A DNA stretch of 64,000 bases from assembly GCA_023227835.1 (NCBI GenBank), contig JALOCI010000011.1:7134-71133 (forward strand). Direction: 5' to 3'. The translations under genes and the position numbers were made by a program. The notes beneath the pieces were generated by a model, which searched no databases, had not been told where the DNA came from, and saw only the letters and a list, made by a program, of their open reading frames with translations. The stretch is from Bacteroidales bacterium (GTDB taxonomy: Bacteria; Bacteroidota; Bacteroidia; Bacteroidales; UBA932). Shown here piece after piece: positions 18,192 through 26,585 of the stretch. The stretch's first letter is position 1; each line of letters opens with the position of its first letter.

Positions 18192-19184
18192 ATGAGCAAA
18201 ACGTTTGCTCTGCTTTTTCTTTTTCTGTTGATTTCAGGATGTACCAAAAAGGTGGAATACAGGACAATAGACGGTTTTACGCAGGGTACGACCTATCATA
18301 TTGCATATTCTGCAGATATTCCTGATTCTCTTAATGCTGTTGTAGACAAAATATTGACAGATATCGACAATTCACTGTCAGTCTACAATGACTCATCTGT
18401 AATATCCAATGTTAACAGAGGAGTGGATATACCTCTTGATTCTCTTTTTATTGAGGTTTTCAACAAATCGGTAGAAATATATAATATCAGCAAAGGTGCT
18501 TTTGATATCTCAGGTGCTCCGATGTTTGATGTGTGGGGATTCGGTTTTAAAAACAGGGAAAAGGTTACTCAGGATGATATTGACAGCATAAAGCAATTTG
18601 TGGGAATGGATAAGGTGAGAATTGAAAACGGCAAGGTTGTAAAGTCTGATTCAAGGCTTACGCTTAATGCCAACGCAATAGCGCAGGGCTACACCTCTGA
18701 TGTCATAGCCGGAGCGTTTGATAAGCTTGGTATTATGAACTATATGATTGAAGTGGGAGGTGAGATTTTTTGTAAAGGGCATAATTCTAAGGGGACAGAG
18801 TGGAGCGTTGGTATAGATAAACCGATTGAGGGCAATGTAATACCCGGGGAAGACCTTCAGGAGATACTATCCCTTTCGGGCAAAGGTCTGGCCACATCCG
18901 GCAATTACAGGAAATTTTATGAAGAGGATGGAAAGAAGTATGCCCATACCATAGACCCCAGGACAGGCTATCCTGTAACTCACTCGTTGCTGAGTGCAAC
19001 TGTTGTTGCCAATGATGCAATGACGGCTGATGCTCTTGCCACATATTTCATGGTTGTCGGACTTGATGAGGCAAAAGCATATCTTGACTCAAATCCGGAT
19101 GTTGATGCATATCTTGTATATTCTGAGAGTGGAAAATTCCAGGTATACAAGACTGACGGAATAAAAACACTTAAACTTAAATAA
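18192..19184 (+). CDS. apbE: FAD:protein FMN transferase (ApbE), lipoprotein
   Basis: Transfers FMN from FAD to Thr/Ser of flavoproteins such as RnfG/RnfD or NqrB/NqrC outside the inner membrane. From 18192 the protein has about 330 residues with a lipoprotein signal (FLLISGC). Upstream ATGs at 18162 and 18174 would precede the signal peptide and are less likely. ApbE motifs visible are GFTQGTTYHI, the DVWGFG segment, NANAIAQGYTSDVI, MIEVGGEI and, near the C-terminus, HTIDPRTGYPV and the metal-site region NDAMTADALATYFMV. No Rnf or Nqr genes are in the window. The next gene starts 11 bases downstream. Confidence 0.92.
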   Translation: MSKTFALLFLFLLISGCTKKVEYRTIDGFTQGTTYHIAYSADIPDSLNAVVDKILTDIDNSLSVYNDSSVISNVNRGVDIPLDSLFIEVFNKSVEIYNISKGAFDISGAPMFDVWGFGFKNREKVTQDDIDSIKQFVGMDKVRIENGKVVKSDSRLTLNANAIAQGYTSDVIAGAFDKLGIMNYMIEVGGEIFCKGHNSKGTEWSVGIDKPIEGNVIPGEDLQEILSLSGKGLATSGNYRKFYEEDGKKYAHTIDPRTGYPVTHSLLSATVVANDAMTADALATYFMVVGLDEAKAYLDSNPDVDAYLVYSESGKFQVYKTDGIKTLKLK

Positions 19185-19195
19185 AAGAATCTGAA

Positions 19196-20815
19196 ATGGC
19201 ACAGACAATCTCCAGAAGAAATTTCTTAAAAGGTTCGGTTGTGGCAGGAGCCTCACTCGGTCTTAGTTTTTATGACTCCAATAAACTCGGGGTAAATAAT
19301 CAATTTGACACTATCATCTCAAACGGAGTGATATACTCGGGAGACGGGAGTCAACCGGTGAAGGGCTCGGTAGGTATAAAGGATGGAAAAATTGCCGCGA
19401 TTGGAAATATCGGCGATAGTGCGGATCAGATTATAGATGCAAAAGGAATGGCTGTCTCTCCGGGTTTTATAGACATTCACTCTCATACTGACGGAAATAT
19501 AAGATATGCACAGCTTGGAGACAGCAAGATATACCAAGGGATAACAACTGACGTTAGCGGTAACTGTGGAGAGAGTGTTTTCCCTCAGAGTGAGTGGAAG
19601 AGTATCTCCGATTATAACGAGGAGATAGAGAGGATGAAAATCGGGATCAATATAAGAAGCTATATTGGTCAGGGTACCCTTAGACATATAGTAATCGGTG
19701 ATAATGACGTACCAGCCACCAAAGACGATGTAAAAAAAATGAAATATCTTTTGGAGGAGGAGCTGGAGAAGGGAGCCATAGGCATAACATGCGGTCTGGA
19801 ATACACTCCGGGCTCTTATGCCACAAATGATGAGATTGTCGAGCTTCTGAAAGTGGCAGCCAGGCATGACAAGACCTTTGCAATACACATGAGGAATGAG
19901 GATAACAGGGTTGAGGAGGCTCTTGCAGAGACTATAGATATGGCAAGAAAAGCCAAGGTCAGATTACAGGTGTCACACCTGAAAGCTCAGAATGAGGCCA
20001 ATTGGTATAAGGCTCCCAAATTGATCAAGCAGATTGAGGATGCGAGAAATTCCGGAATGGACATTGCTTTTGACAGGTATTCGTATAACGCATTTTCAAC
20101 AGGCATGTCTATATTTATTCCACTGAAGTACCGTCAGGGAACTACAGACGAGATTATTGCCCGCATGAAGGATGATGTTCAGGAAAAGGAGATAGCAAAA
20201 TATGTAAATAATAAGCTGGAGCAGCTTGGCGGGGCTAAAAATGTAATGGTTACATCGGCCAAGACTCCGGAAAACAGAAAATTCATCGGTTACAATGTTG
20301 AGGAGTGTGCAAATATGACAAACCTTTCCAATTGGGAGTTTATGAAAAAGATATTAATTGAGGAGCGGTTGATTGTTGACATCGTAGGATTCTCAATGAA
20401 CGAGGATAATCTGAAGATGTTGCTCTCTCATCCGTTAGGGATGCCTATCACAGATTGCAGCGTGTACTCTCCTGTAGGAAAGCTTGCCGAGAATATGCCT
20501 CACCCGAGGGCTTACGGTTCATTTACACGGTTTGTAGGTAAATATTGCCGTGAAGAGAAGCTTATGGATCTCAGTTCTGCAATTAAAAAATGTACATCTC
20601 TTCCGGCTTCGAGAATCGGGCTTAAGAACCGCGGCCTTATTCAGGTGGGCTATATGGCCGATTTGCTGGTGTTTAATCCGGATACAATAATCGATAGGGC
20701 TACTTATGCGGAACCTCACCAATACTCTACAGGCATAGAGCATATAATTGTAAATGGTGTCTGGACCATAGCAAACGGAATGCCTACAGGAGAATTCGGC
20801 GGAAGGGCAAGCTAA
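19196..20815 (+). CDS. Tat-exported amidohydrolase, D-aminoacylase-like
   Basis: A 539-residue metal-dependent amidohydrolase of the N-acyl-D-amino-acid deacylase group. The N-terminus carries a twin-arginine signal (SRRNFLKG followed by a hydrophobic stretch), so the folded enzyme is probably exported. The beta-strand motif GFIDIHSHTDGN supplies metal ligands, VSGNCG follows, and MRNEDNRV and VSHLKAQ carry further active-site histidines. GYMADLLVFNPD and VNGVWT are the typical closing motifs. D-amino acid release from peptidoglycan turnover is plausible but not shown. Its 3' end overlaps phoH (convergent) by 4 bases. Confidence 0.85.
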   Translation: MAQTISRRNFLKGSVVAGASLGLSFYDSNKLGVNNQFDTIISNGVIYSGDGSQPVKGSVGIKDGKIAAIGNIGDSADQIIDAKGMAVSPGFIDIHSHTDGNIRYAQLGDSKIYQGITTDVSGNCGESVFPQSEWKSISDYNEEIERMKIGINIRSYIGQGTLRHIVIGDNDVPATKDDVKKMKYLLEEELEKGAIGITCGLEYTPGSYATNDEIVELLKVAARHDKTFAIHMRNEDNRVEEALAETIDMARKAKVRLQVSHLKAQNEANWYKAPKLIKQIEDARNSGMDIAFDRYSYNAFSTGMSIFIPLKYRQGTTDEIIARMKDDVQEKEIAKYVNNKLEQLGGAKNVMVTSAKTPENRKFIGYNVEECANMTNLSNWEFMKKILIEERLIVDIVGFSMNEDNLKMLLSHPLGMPITDCSVYSPVGKLAENMPHPRAYGSFTRFVGKYCREEKLMDLSSAIKKCTSLPASRIGLKNRGLIQVGYMADLLVFNPDTIIDRATYAEPHQYSTGIEHIIVNGVWTIANGMPTGEFGGRAS

Positions 20816-21771
20816 TCCTGCCTCTCCTTAGCCTCGCTTTTTTCGAAGGCTTCGACAATTTTTGTAACAAGCGGGTGTCTTACAATGTCTCCCTTATCAA
20901 AGGTGATTATTGAGACACCCTTTATTTTTTTACATAATTCAATACCCTTGATTAGCCCGGAATCACTCTTTCTGGGGAGGTCAACCTGAGTTGCATCGCC
21001 TGTGACGACAAACTTTGAGTGATATCCCATTCGGGTGAGAAACATCTTAAGCTGACCTATTGTTGTGTTCTGTGCCTCGTCCAGTATTACAAATGCGCTT
21101 TCCAGAGTCCGGCCTCTCATATACGCCAGCGGGGCTATCTGAATCACTCCCTCTTCCATAAGTACTTCCAGTTTTTTTGCGGGAATCATGTCTCTCAGAG
21201 CATCGTATAGAGGCTGCAAATACGGGTCAAGCTTCTCCTTCATATCGCCAGGAAGGAATCCCAGACGTTCTCCGGCTTCTACAGCCGGCCTCGTAAGAAC
21301 AAGCCTGCGTACCTCTCTGTTTTTGAGGGCCCTTACCGCAAGGGCTATTGCCGTGTATGTCTTTCCGGTACCTGCCGGACCGAGTGCAAAGATCAGGTCA
21401 TTTTTATCATAATCCTCAACCAGTTTAATCTGATTTTGAGTTCTTGCTCTGATTATTTTTCCTTCTGTCCCGTATACTATTATGTTGCTGAAATCAGCCG
21501 GTGCACTATCATTCTCCTCTCTTTTTTCAAACAGGGAGGCTACATCAGCCTCGTTGAGGTGCATCTTCTTCTGTTTGATCTGAATCAGTCTTTGGACCTT
21601 TTCTTCAAAAACAGAGGTGTCAGCGGCGCTTCCCCGGACAAGTATTTCAGACCCTCTGGCTGTTACCTTCAGCTTCGGGAAAAAACCGCATAAAAGTTCG
21701 AAAAGCTTGTTGTTTACACCGTAAAACTCTACAGGATTTATTTCGTCAAGTATTATGATTCTCTCTGTCAT
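20812..21771 (-). CDS. PhoH-family ATPase
   Basis: A 319-residue cytoplasmic P-loop protein of the PhoH/PhoL type, linked in other bacteria to RNA metabolism and ribosome maturation. An N-terminal KH-like domain (about 1-90) precedes the ATPase core. Walker A is GPAGTGKTYT (about residues 132-141), with LTRPAVEAGERLGFLPGD and the Walker B region FVILDEAQNTT, then VVTGDATQVDLP. The start ATG overlaps the stop of capA (ATGA), indicating translational coupling. The 3' end overlaps the convergent amidohydrolase gene by 4 bases. Confidence 0.92.
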   Translation of the reverse strand: MTERIIILDEINPVEFYGVNNKLFELLCGFFPKLKVTARGSEILVRGSAADTSVFEEKVQRLIQIKQKKMHLNEADVASLFEKREENDSAPADFSNIIVYGTEGKIIRARTQNQIKLVEDYDKNDLIFALGPAGTGKTYTAIALAVRALKNREVRRLVLTRPAVEAGERLGFLPGDMKEKLDPYLQPLYDALRDMIPAKKLEVLMEEGVIQIAPLAYMRGRTLESAFVILDEAQNTTIGQLKMFLTRMGYHSKFVVTGDATQVDLPRKSDSGLIKGIELCKKIKGVSIITFDKGDIVRHPLVTKIVEAFEKSEAKERQD

Positions 21772-22787
21772 TTTATTGTTTTAACATTTTTGTTCTGATA
21801 CTCTTTCCCCGGAATTATCGTGAAATTTTTTCCGGACTCTCCGGGCCTTGAGGTAAATATTGTCCGGCACTCAGGTGCCAGGATTTTTTTATTCCCGGAT
21901 ATATCCTTGTATAGAAGGATTGTGGTGACGAGTCCGGTTCGGGTATTTGGAGCGGTCATGTTAGAGATGGCGTTTCCGAGTGAGTAAAAAGTGATGTGTC
22001 TGATCTCTCCGTCTTCGTTTTGATATATTGTATAATCCTGAACAACATGGGGATGTGAGCCTATTATAATGTCTGCCCCGTTTTCTTGCAGGATTTTCTC
22101 AATTTTCTCCTGGTTTGCATTGTGATTGAGAATGTATTCCACCCCCCAGTGCACACACGCAATTATAAAATCGGGATTCATCTCTCTGGCTCTTTTCAGG
22201 TCCGCTTTTATCCGGACAGTATCAAGCAGGTTTACCACATAGGGCTTAGGTATATGGTTCCCGTTTACACCATACGTATAATTCAACATTGCTATCTTAA
22301 TTCCCTTTTTCTCTAACAGCATAGGATGCCTTGCGTCCTTCTCTGCTTCTGTTCGGTAAATTCCCAGATAATCGGCTTTGAGAGTGTCATAGAGTGCCAT
22401 TGTCATTTCAAGGCCTTTTCTCCCCTTATCACAGATGTGATTGTTCGCCGTAAGGAAAATATCAATACCGCTCTTTACAGATTCAGATAATAATGAGGCA
22501 GGAGAACAGAAAGCAGGATATCCGGTGTAGGGCAGAGGTCCGAATGTTGTCTCCATATTTGCTATTCTGATATCAACACTGTCAAAGATGCTCTTAAGAC
22601 CTGAAAAATATGAGGAGTAATCATAGGAATCCGCTTGATTTATGCTTTTTCCCCTGATGCGGGCAGCATCCAGTTGAGCCTTGTGCTGCATGATATCTCC
22701 CAGAAAAAGCAACTTCAGCGTATCTGCCTTATTGGGCAGGGGAGATGAGAAAAACAGCTGCAGGTATATAAAGAATAGAATTCTCAT
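21768..22787 (-). CDS. CapA-type (PGA_cap) metallophosphoesterase-like protein
   Basis: About 340 residues from the ATG at 22787, which begins a secretion signal (MRILFFIYLQLFF). The PGA_cap domain shows LLFLGDIMQH, ANMETTFG, TANNHICDKG, CVHWGVEY and GSHPHVVQ in order. In Bacillus, CapA works with CapBC in poly-gamma-glutamate synthesis; in Bacteroidetes stand-alone homologues are common and their substrates unknown. An upstream TTG/ATG extension to 22853 is open, but it contains the promoter element at 22797-22804, so 22787 is preferred. It is coupled to phoH by an ATGA overlap. Confidence 0.82.
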   Translation of the reverse strand: MRILFFIYLQLFFSSPLPNKADTLKLLFLGDIMQHKAQLDAARIRGKSINQADSYDYSSYFSGLKSIFDSVDIRIANMETTFGPLPYTGYPAFCSPASLLSESVKSGIDIFLTANNHICDKGRKGLEMTMALYDTLKADYLGIYRTEAEKDARHPMLLEKKGIKIAMLNYTYGVNGNHIPKPYVVNLLDTVRIKADLKRAREMNPDFIIACVHWGVEYILNHNANQEKIEKILQENGADIIIGSHPHVVQDYTIYQNEDGEIRHITFYSLGNAISNMTAPNTRTGLVTTILLYKDISGNKKILAPECRTIFTSRPGESGKNFTIIPGKEYQNKNVKTIK

Positions 22788-22796
22788 AAATTGTTT

Positions 22797-22804
22797 CAAA
22801 TATA
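22797..22804 (-). promoter_or_regulatory. Promoter -7 element for capA-phoH
   Basis: The minus strand reads TATATTTG, ending 9 bases before the ATG at 22787. It implies a very short leader and fixes the start choice. Confidence 0.5.
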
Positions 22805-22834
22805 CATTTATTTTTCTCTTATAGCTAAAATATG

Positions 22835-22842
22835 TACTTTTG
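22835..22842 (+). promoter_or_regulatory. Promoter -7 element for the SPOR lipoprotein
   Basis: TACTTTTG matches TAnnTTTG, 33 bases before the ATG at 22876; the likely transcript continues into gcvT. Confidence 0.5.
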
Positions 22843-22875
22843 TTGATGTACAAATTTATTAATCATTAGCATATT

Positions 22876-23367
22876 ATGAGAAAATCTGTAATTATCTCAC
22901 TGATTGTCGTAAGCATATTTTCTGTAACAGGCTGCGACTGGATTAGAGGTGAGCTTGGTATGCCGACTTCCGCGGATATGGATGCTTACAGAAGCAGTAA
23001 ATATGTCTCTAGAGTTGACACTTCGGTGATTCCGGTCACTGATTCCACATTGACAGATACTTTGTCAAAACAGCCAACAAGTGTTGTCTCTGCTCTGGAT
23101 TCGGGTAAGACTGCAGTAGTGAAAAGATATTACATTGTAGCCGGCAGTTTCAAAGATTCTTCAAATGTGCTTAAGATGGAAGATATATTAAGGAAAAACG
23201 GATATATACCACTTTCTCTGGCCATGAAAAACGGTTTTACAATGGTGACAGCCGGAGCTTTTGATACAGAGGCAGAAGCTGCCAGAGAGATGAGATTCCT
23301 GTTGGAAAAGGATTTTTCATCAGGGGATCTTTGGATTTACGACGCAAACACAAAAAAACATAAATAA
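22876..23367 (+). CDS. SPOR-domain lipoprotein
   Basis: A 163-residue lipoprotein (lipobox FSVTGC, Cys20) with a Ser/Thr/Asp-rich linker (about 40-80) and a C-terminal SPOR domain (about 84-160: KRYYIVAGSFKDSSN, then FTMVTAGAFDTEAEA). SPOR domains bind glycan strands lacking stem peptides at the division septum and other sites of wall turnover. The gene is divergent from capA-phoH and lies 18 bases upstream of gcvT. Confidence 0.87.
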   Translation: MRKSVIISLIVVSIFSVTGCDWIRGELGMPTSADMDAYRSSKYVSRVDTSVIPVTDSTLTDTLSKQPTSVVSALDSGKTAVVKRYYIVAGSFKDSSNVLKMEDILRKNGYIPLSLAMKNGFTMVTAGAFDTEAEAAREMRFLLEKDFSSGDLWIYDANTKKHK

Positions 23368-23385
23368 CAGAGTTTATATACAACG

Positions 23386-24498
23386 ATGAAAACCACAGCA
23401 TTTACAGAAAAACACATCGCTCTCGGCGCTAAGATGGTACCTTTCGCAGGTTACAACATGCCGGTAGAGTATGTAGGAATCAATGAGGAACATAATCACG
23501 TCAGAAGCGGAGTCGGAGTCTTTGATGTCTCTCATATGGGTGAAATTTGGGTTAAAGGTCCCAATGCGCTCCCGTTCCTTCAGTACACAACATCAAATGA
23601 CGTATCGGTTCTTGTTCCCGGAAAGGTACAATATTCATGTTTCCCGAACGGAAAGGGCGGAATAGTTGACGATCTTCTGGTATACTGCATCGATAATGTG
23701 ACATATTTGCTTGTTGTTAATGCTTCTAATGTTGACAAGGATTATGCTCACCTGTCATCAATCGCGCCAAAGTTCGGAATTACACCCGGCAAAGAGTTGT
23801 ATAATGCTTCAGATGAGATATGCCAGCTTGCCGTTCAGGGACCTCTTGCCCTCAAAGCGATGCAGAAGATCTGTGACAAAAACGTTACCGATATGGAATA
23901 CTACACTTTCCAGAAACTTAACATTGCAGGTATTAAGGATGCAATCTTCTCTACAACAGGTTATACCGGTTCAGGTGGGTGTGAGATATATGTAGCCAAC
24001 GAGGATGCCGATAAGTTGTGGAATGCAGTATTTGAAGCGGGTAAGGAGTTTGATATAAAACCAATTGGACTCGGAGCAAGAGATACACTGCGCCTGGAGA
24101 TGGGATTCTGCCTTTACGGAAATGATATCGATGATACAACATCCCCGATTGAAGCCGGACTCGGATGGATAACAAAATTCTCTGAGGCAAAGGGTGACTT
24201 CATTGACAAAGAGTATATGCTCAAGCTGAAAAATGAAGGAGTTAGTCGTAAATTGGTGGGGTTTGAATTGGTTGATAAAGGAGTTCCAAGGCATGGATAT
24301 ACTGTATGTGATGCAGATGGCACAGAAATTGGTGTTGTTACATCAGGTACAATGGGTCCGGCAATAAAAAAGCCTGTAGGTATGGCTTATGTTGCTCCGG
24401 GATTCAGTAAGACCGGCAGTGAAATATTTATTAAAGTCAGAGATCGGCTCTTAAAGGCAGTTGTGGTTAAAATGCCTTTTTACAAGCCGCTCCAATAA
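23386..24498 (+). CDS. gcvT: Glycine cleavage system T protein (aminomethyltransferase)
   Basis: Takes the aminomethyl group from the H protein and passes it to tetrahydrofolate, releasing ammonia. The length, 370 residues, is typical. Visible signatures are GAKMVPFAGYNMPVEY, VFDVSHMGEIWV, GKVQYSCFPNGKGGIVDDLLVY, TGYTGSGGCEIY, GLGARDTLRLEMGFCLYGND and the C-terminal VTSGTMGPAIKKPVGMAYV. gcvP and gcvH are not in the window, so the system is dispersed in this genome. The PAS gene follows after 6 bases. Confidence 0.97.
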   Translation: MKTTAFTEKHIALGAKMVPFAGYNMPVEYVGINEEHNHVRSGVGVFDVSHMGEIWVKGPNALPFLQYTTSNDVSVLVPGKVQYSCFPNGKGGIVDDLLVYCIDNVTYLLVVNASNVDKDYAHLSSIAPKFGITPGKELYNASDEICQLAVQGPLALKAMQKICDKNVTDMEYYTFQKLNIAGIKDAIFSTTGYTGSGGCEIYVANEDADKLWNAVFEAGKEFDIKPIGLGARDTLRLEMGFCLYGNDIDDTTSPIEAGLGWITKFSEAKGDFIDKEYMLKLKNEGVSRKLVGFELVDKGVPRHGYTVCDADGTEIGVVTSGTMGPAIKKPVGMAYVAPGFSKTGSEIFIKVRDRLLKAVVVKMPFYKPLQ

Positions 24499-24504
24499 TT
24501 TAGA

Positions 24505-24837
24505 ATGAGTGAGTTCAATTGGACAGAGGAGTTACAATGTGCCGTTACAGTATGTGACAAAGAGGCTAATGTAATTTATCAAAACGCCAAGGCTCGCAGG
24601 ACATTTGAAAAGTATGGCAATCTTCAGGGTAAAAATCTGAAAGATTGCCATTCTTGCAAATCCTGGGAAATGATTCAGACAATGATTGGCGAAGGATCAT
24701 CGAATACATATTCGATAGAAAAAAATGGTGTAAAAAAAATGATTCATCAGACCCCTTGGTTCCGTGACGGTGAGGTTATGGGACTTGTTGAGTTTTCTAT
24801 TGAAATACCTGAGAATATTCCACATATTAAAAGATAG
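24505..24837 (+). CDS. Small single-domain PAS-like protein
   Basis: A 110-residue protein that appears to be one PAS fold with no output domain. It shows the usual PAS opening (CAVTVCDKEANVIYQNAKARRTF), a GKNLKDCHSCKS segment like the CHxxxS motif of DUF438-type PAS domains, and a closing strand (VMGLVEFSIEI). Such proteins may bind a small ligand or haem, or regulate by heterodimerising, but no ligand can be assigned. It lies in a plus-strand run between gcvT (6 bases) and the glyoxalase-like gene (4 bases). Confidence 0.7.
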   Translation: MSEFNWTEELQCAVTVCDKEANVIYQNAKARRTFEKYGNLQGKNLKDCHSCKSWEMIQTMIGEGSSNTYSIEKNGVKKMIHQTPWFRDGEVMGLVEFSIEIPENIPHIKR

Positions 24838-24841
24838 AAAA

Positions 24842-25216
24842 ATGGCAAAATTCAGATTTGTACACAACAATATAAATGTGCACGACTTAGGTAAAAGTCT
24901 TGACTTTTACAAAGATGCCCTGGGTCTTTCAGAAGTAAGGAGAATAGCCCCTGAAGACGGCTCTTTTATCATTGTTTATCTCTCTGACGGCTCTTCTGAG
25001 CATCAATTGGAACTCACATGGCTCAGAGATTGGGACAGAGCATATAATCTGGGAGACAATGAGTTTCACCTTGCTTTCAGGACTGATGATTATGAAAGTG
25101 CACATCAGAAACATACTGCAATGCAGTGCATTTGCTATGAAAATCCCAAAATGGGGATATATTTTATAACAGATCCTGACGGCTATTGGTTAGAGATATT
25201 GCCGACAAGAAAATAA
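24842..25216 (+). CDS. Glyoxalase/bleomycin-resistance fold protein (lactoylglutathione-lyase-like)
   Basis: A 124-residue VOC-superfamily protein with the paired beta-alpha-beta-beta-beta layout. Key stretches are FVHNNINVHDLGKSLDFYKDALGL (first metal His), HQLELTW (Glu) and ITDPDGYWLEIL (C-terminal Glu). NEFHLAFRTDDYESAHQ supplies the other His. The pattern resembles glyoxalase I, which detoxifies methylglyoxal, but the thiol cofactor in this organism is unknown. The chosen ATG gives the family N-terminus; an earlier in-frame start at 24764 would overlap the PAS gene by 74 bases. Confidence 0.85.
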   Translation: MAKFRFVHNNINVHDLGKSLDFYKDALGLSEVRRIAPEDGSFIIVYLSDGSSEHQLELTWLRDWDRAYNLGDNEFHLAFRTDDYESAHQKHTAMQCICYENPKMGIYFITDPDGYWLEILPTRK

Positions 25217-25234
25217 TCAATAAAAACCAAGATC

Positions 25235-26542
25235 ATGAATATAAGATCATTTTTGTCAGTATTAGTGTTGTTGCTTTTTCCTTTGGGTCTTTTTTCTCAG
25301 AATGAAACGACTGAAAGGTTAAAAAAGCATGTTGATGTTTTCACTTCAGATACCCTGATGGGCAGGATGGCCGGCACACCTGGTGAGAAAAAGGCTTCAC
25401 TCTATATTTATGATGAGTTTGTAAAAGCAGGAGTCGAGACTCTTTATGATATTAATGGTCAGCGCTTCTCGTTTCTGTCAACATTCGGGGATACAATATC
25501 ATCTCAGAATGTTATAGGAATCATTGAAGGTTCTGATCCAAAGCTTAGAGATGAACTGATAATTGTTGGGGCCCATTACGATCATCTTGGCTTCAATAAG
25601 TTGTCCGTCAATGGAAAAACTGTCACACAGATTTTCAGGGGCGCAAACGATAATGCCTCCGGTACTGCAGTCATGATTGAAGTTGCCAGGGAATTGAGAC
25701 GAATTGCCTTTGATCTTAAAAGATCTGTAATGGTGATTGCATTTGGGGCTTCAGAGACCTCACTTACCGGTTCCTGGTATTTTCTTGACAACGCTGCCAA
25801 GTACAAAGATAAGATAAGGCTTATGATTAACATAGACCAGGTCGGAGTATCTCAGGGAGAGTACGAGCCCATGATATATACGGTTTTGCCATCACCCGAA
25901 CTTATTGCTCTTTTAAAGGATGTATCCGAAAAGCCGGCGATGATATCTCCTGTTCTTAAAAGTGGAGACACATTTTCGTCGGATTACAACAATTTCGTTA
26001 CGAACGGTATACCTGCGGTTATGTTTACCACAGCATTAAAAAAACAGCTTCCGACTGACAGGGATACATCCGGAACTCTGGATTATGAAGGGATGACTGA
26101 TTTGACATTTTTTATAGCATCCCTTGTACAAGAGGCTGCAAATATGGAGATAGCCCTTCCTGCCACACCTCTGAAGGATAATCAGGAAGAGAGTGGTGAA
26201 AATGTAAAGAATCCAACATATACGATATATGATGTAGATAAAAGACCTTCTTTTCTAAACGGAGGGGAGAAGCAATTTCTGGACCGCTGGGTATATGACT
26301 ATGTTAAATATCCTAAATCGGCCGTTGAGTCGGGTCTTCAGGGAAGAGTTGTTGTCGAGTTTATAATTGAGAAAAACGGAGAGGTCTCATCTGTCAAAGT
26401 CGTGAAGTCTGCCGGAGATGCTTTGGATGCTGAGGCCGTAAAGGTAGTGGCCGCCTCGCCTAAGTGGAAACCGGGTATGAAGGGTGGTGCTCCCGTGCGT
26501 GTCAAGATGGCGATTCCGATAGAATTTAAACTGAGAAAATAG
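25235..26542 (+). CDS. M28-like peptidase with degraded active site, fused to a TonB C-terminal domain
   Basis: Exported protein (435 residues; signal ending near GLFSQ). Residues about 20-310 are an M28 aminopeptidase fold; about 345-435 are a TonB_C domain (KYPKSAVESGLQGRVVVEFII). First-half zinc ligands are present: His114 in GAHYDHLG and Asp139 in ANDNASG. The usual Glu-Glu pair reads Ser173-Glu174 (GASETSLTGS), so the general base is missing while the zinc-ligand Glu stays. Asp201 is kept (NIDQVG). The last His is replaced by Tyr251 (SSDYNNF). Two losses at catalytic positions suggest a non-enzymatic binding role. It lies 18 bases after the glyoxalase-like gene. Confidence 0.85.
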   Translation: MNIRSFLSVLVLLLFPLGLFSQNETTERLKKHVDVFTSDTLMGRMAGTPGEKKASLYIYDEFVKAGVETLYDINGQRFSFLSTFGDTISSQNVIGIIEGSDPKLRDELIIVGAHYDHLGFNKLSVNGKTVTQIFRGANDNASGTAVMIEVARELRRIAFDLKRSVMVIAFGASETSLTGSWYFLDNAAKYKDKIRLMINIDQVGVSQGEYEPMIYTVLPSPELIALLKDVSEKPAMISPVLKSGDTFSSDYNNFVTNGIPAVMFTTALKKQLPTDRDTSGTLDYEGMTDLTFFIASLVQEAANMEIALPATPLKDNQEESGENVKNPTYTIYDVDKRPSFLNGGEKQFLDRWVYDYVKYPKSAVESGLQGRVVVEFIIEKNGEVSSVKVVKSAGDALDAEAVKVVAASPKWKPGMKGGAPVRVKMAIPIEFKLRK

Positions 26543-26553
26543 CAATTTTTGAC

Positions 26554-26561
26554 TACATTTG
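26554..26561 (+). promoter_or_regulatory. Promoter -7 element for the leuS operon
   Basis: TACATTTG, matching TAnnTTTG, 24 bases before the leuS ATG at 26586. It makes the in-frame TTG at 26559 an unlikely start. Confidence 0.55.
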
Positions 26562-26585
26562 CCGTTTGAAATATTTAAACGTAAA

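Noticed and set aside
19319..19888. 189-codon frame antisense to the amidohydrolase
   Set aside because: It lies opposite the metal-binding core of a well-supported enzyme and has no recognisable product.
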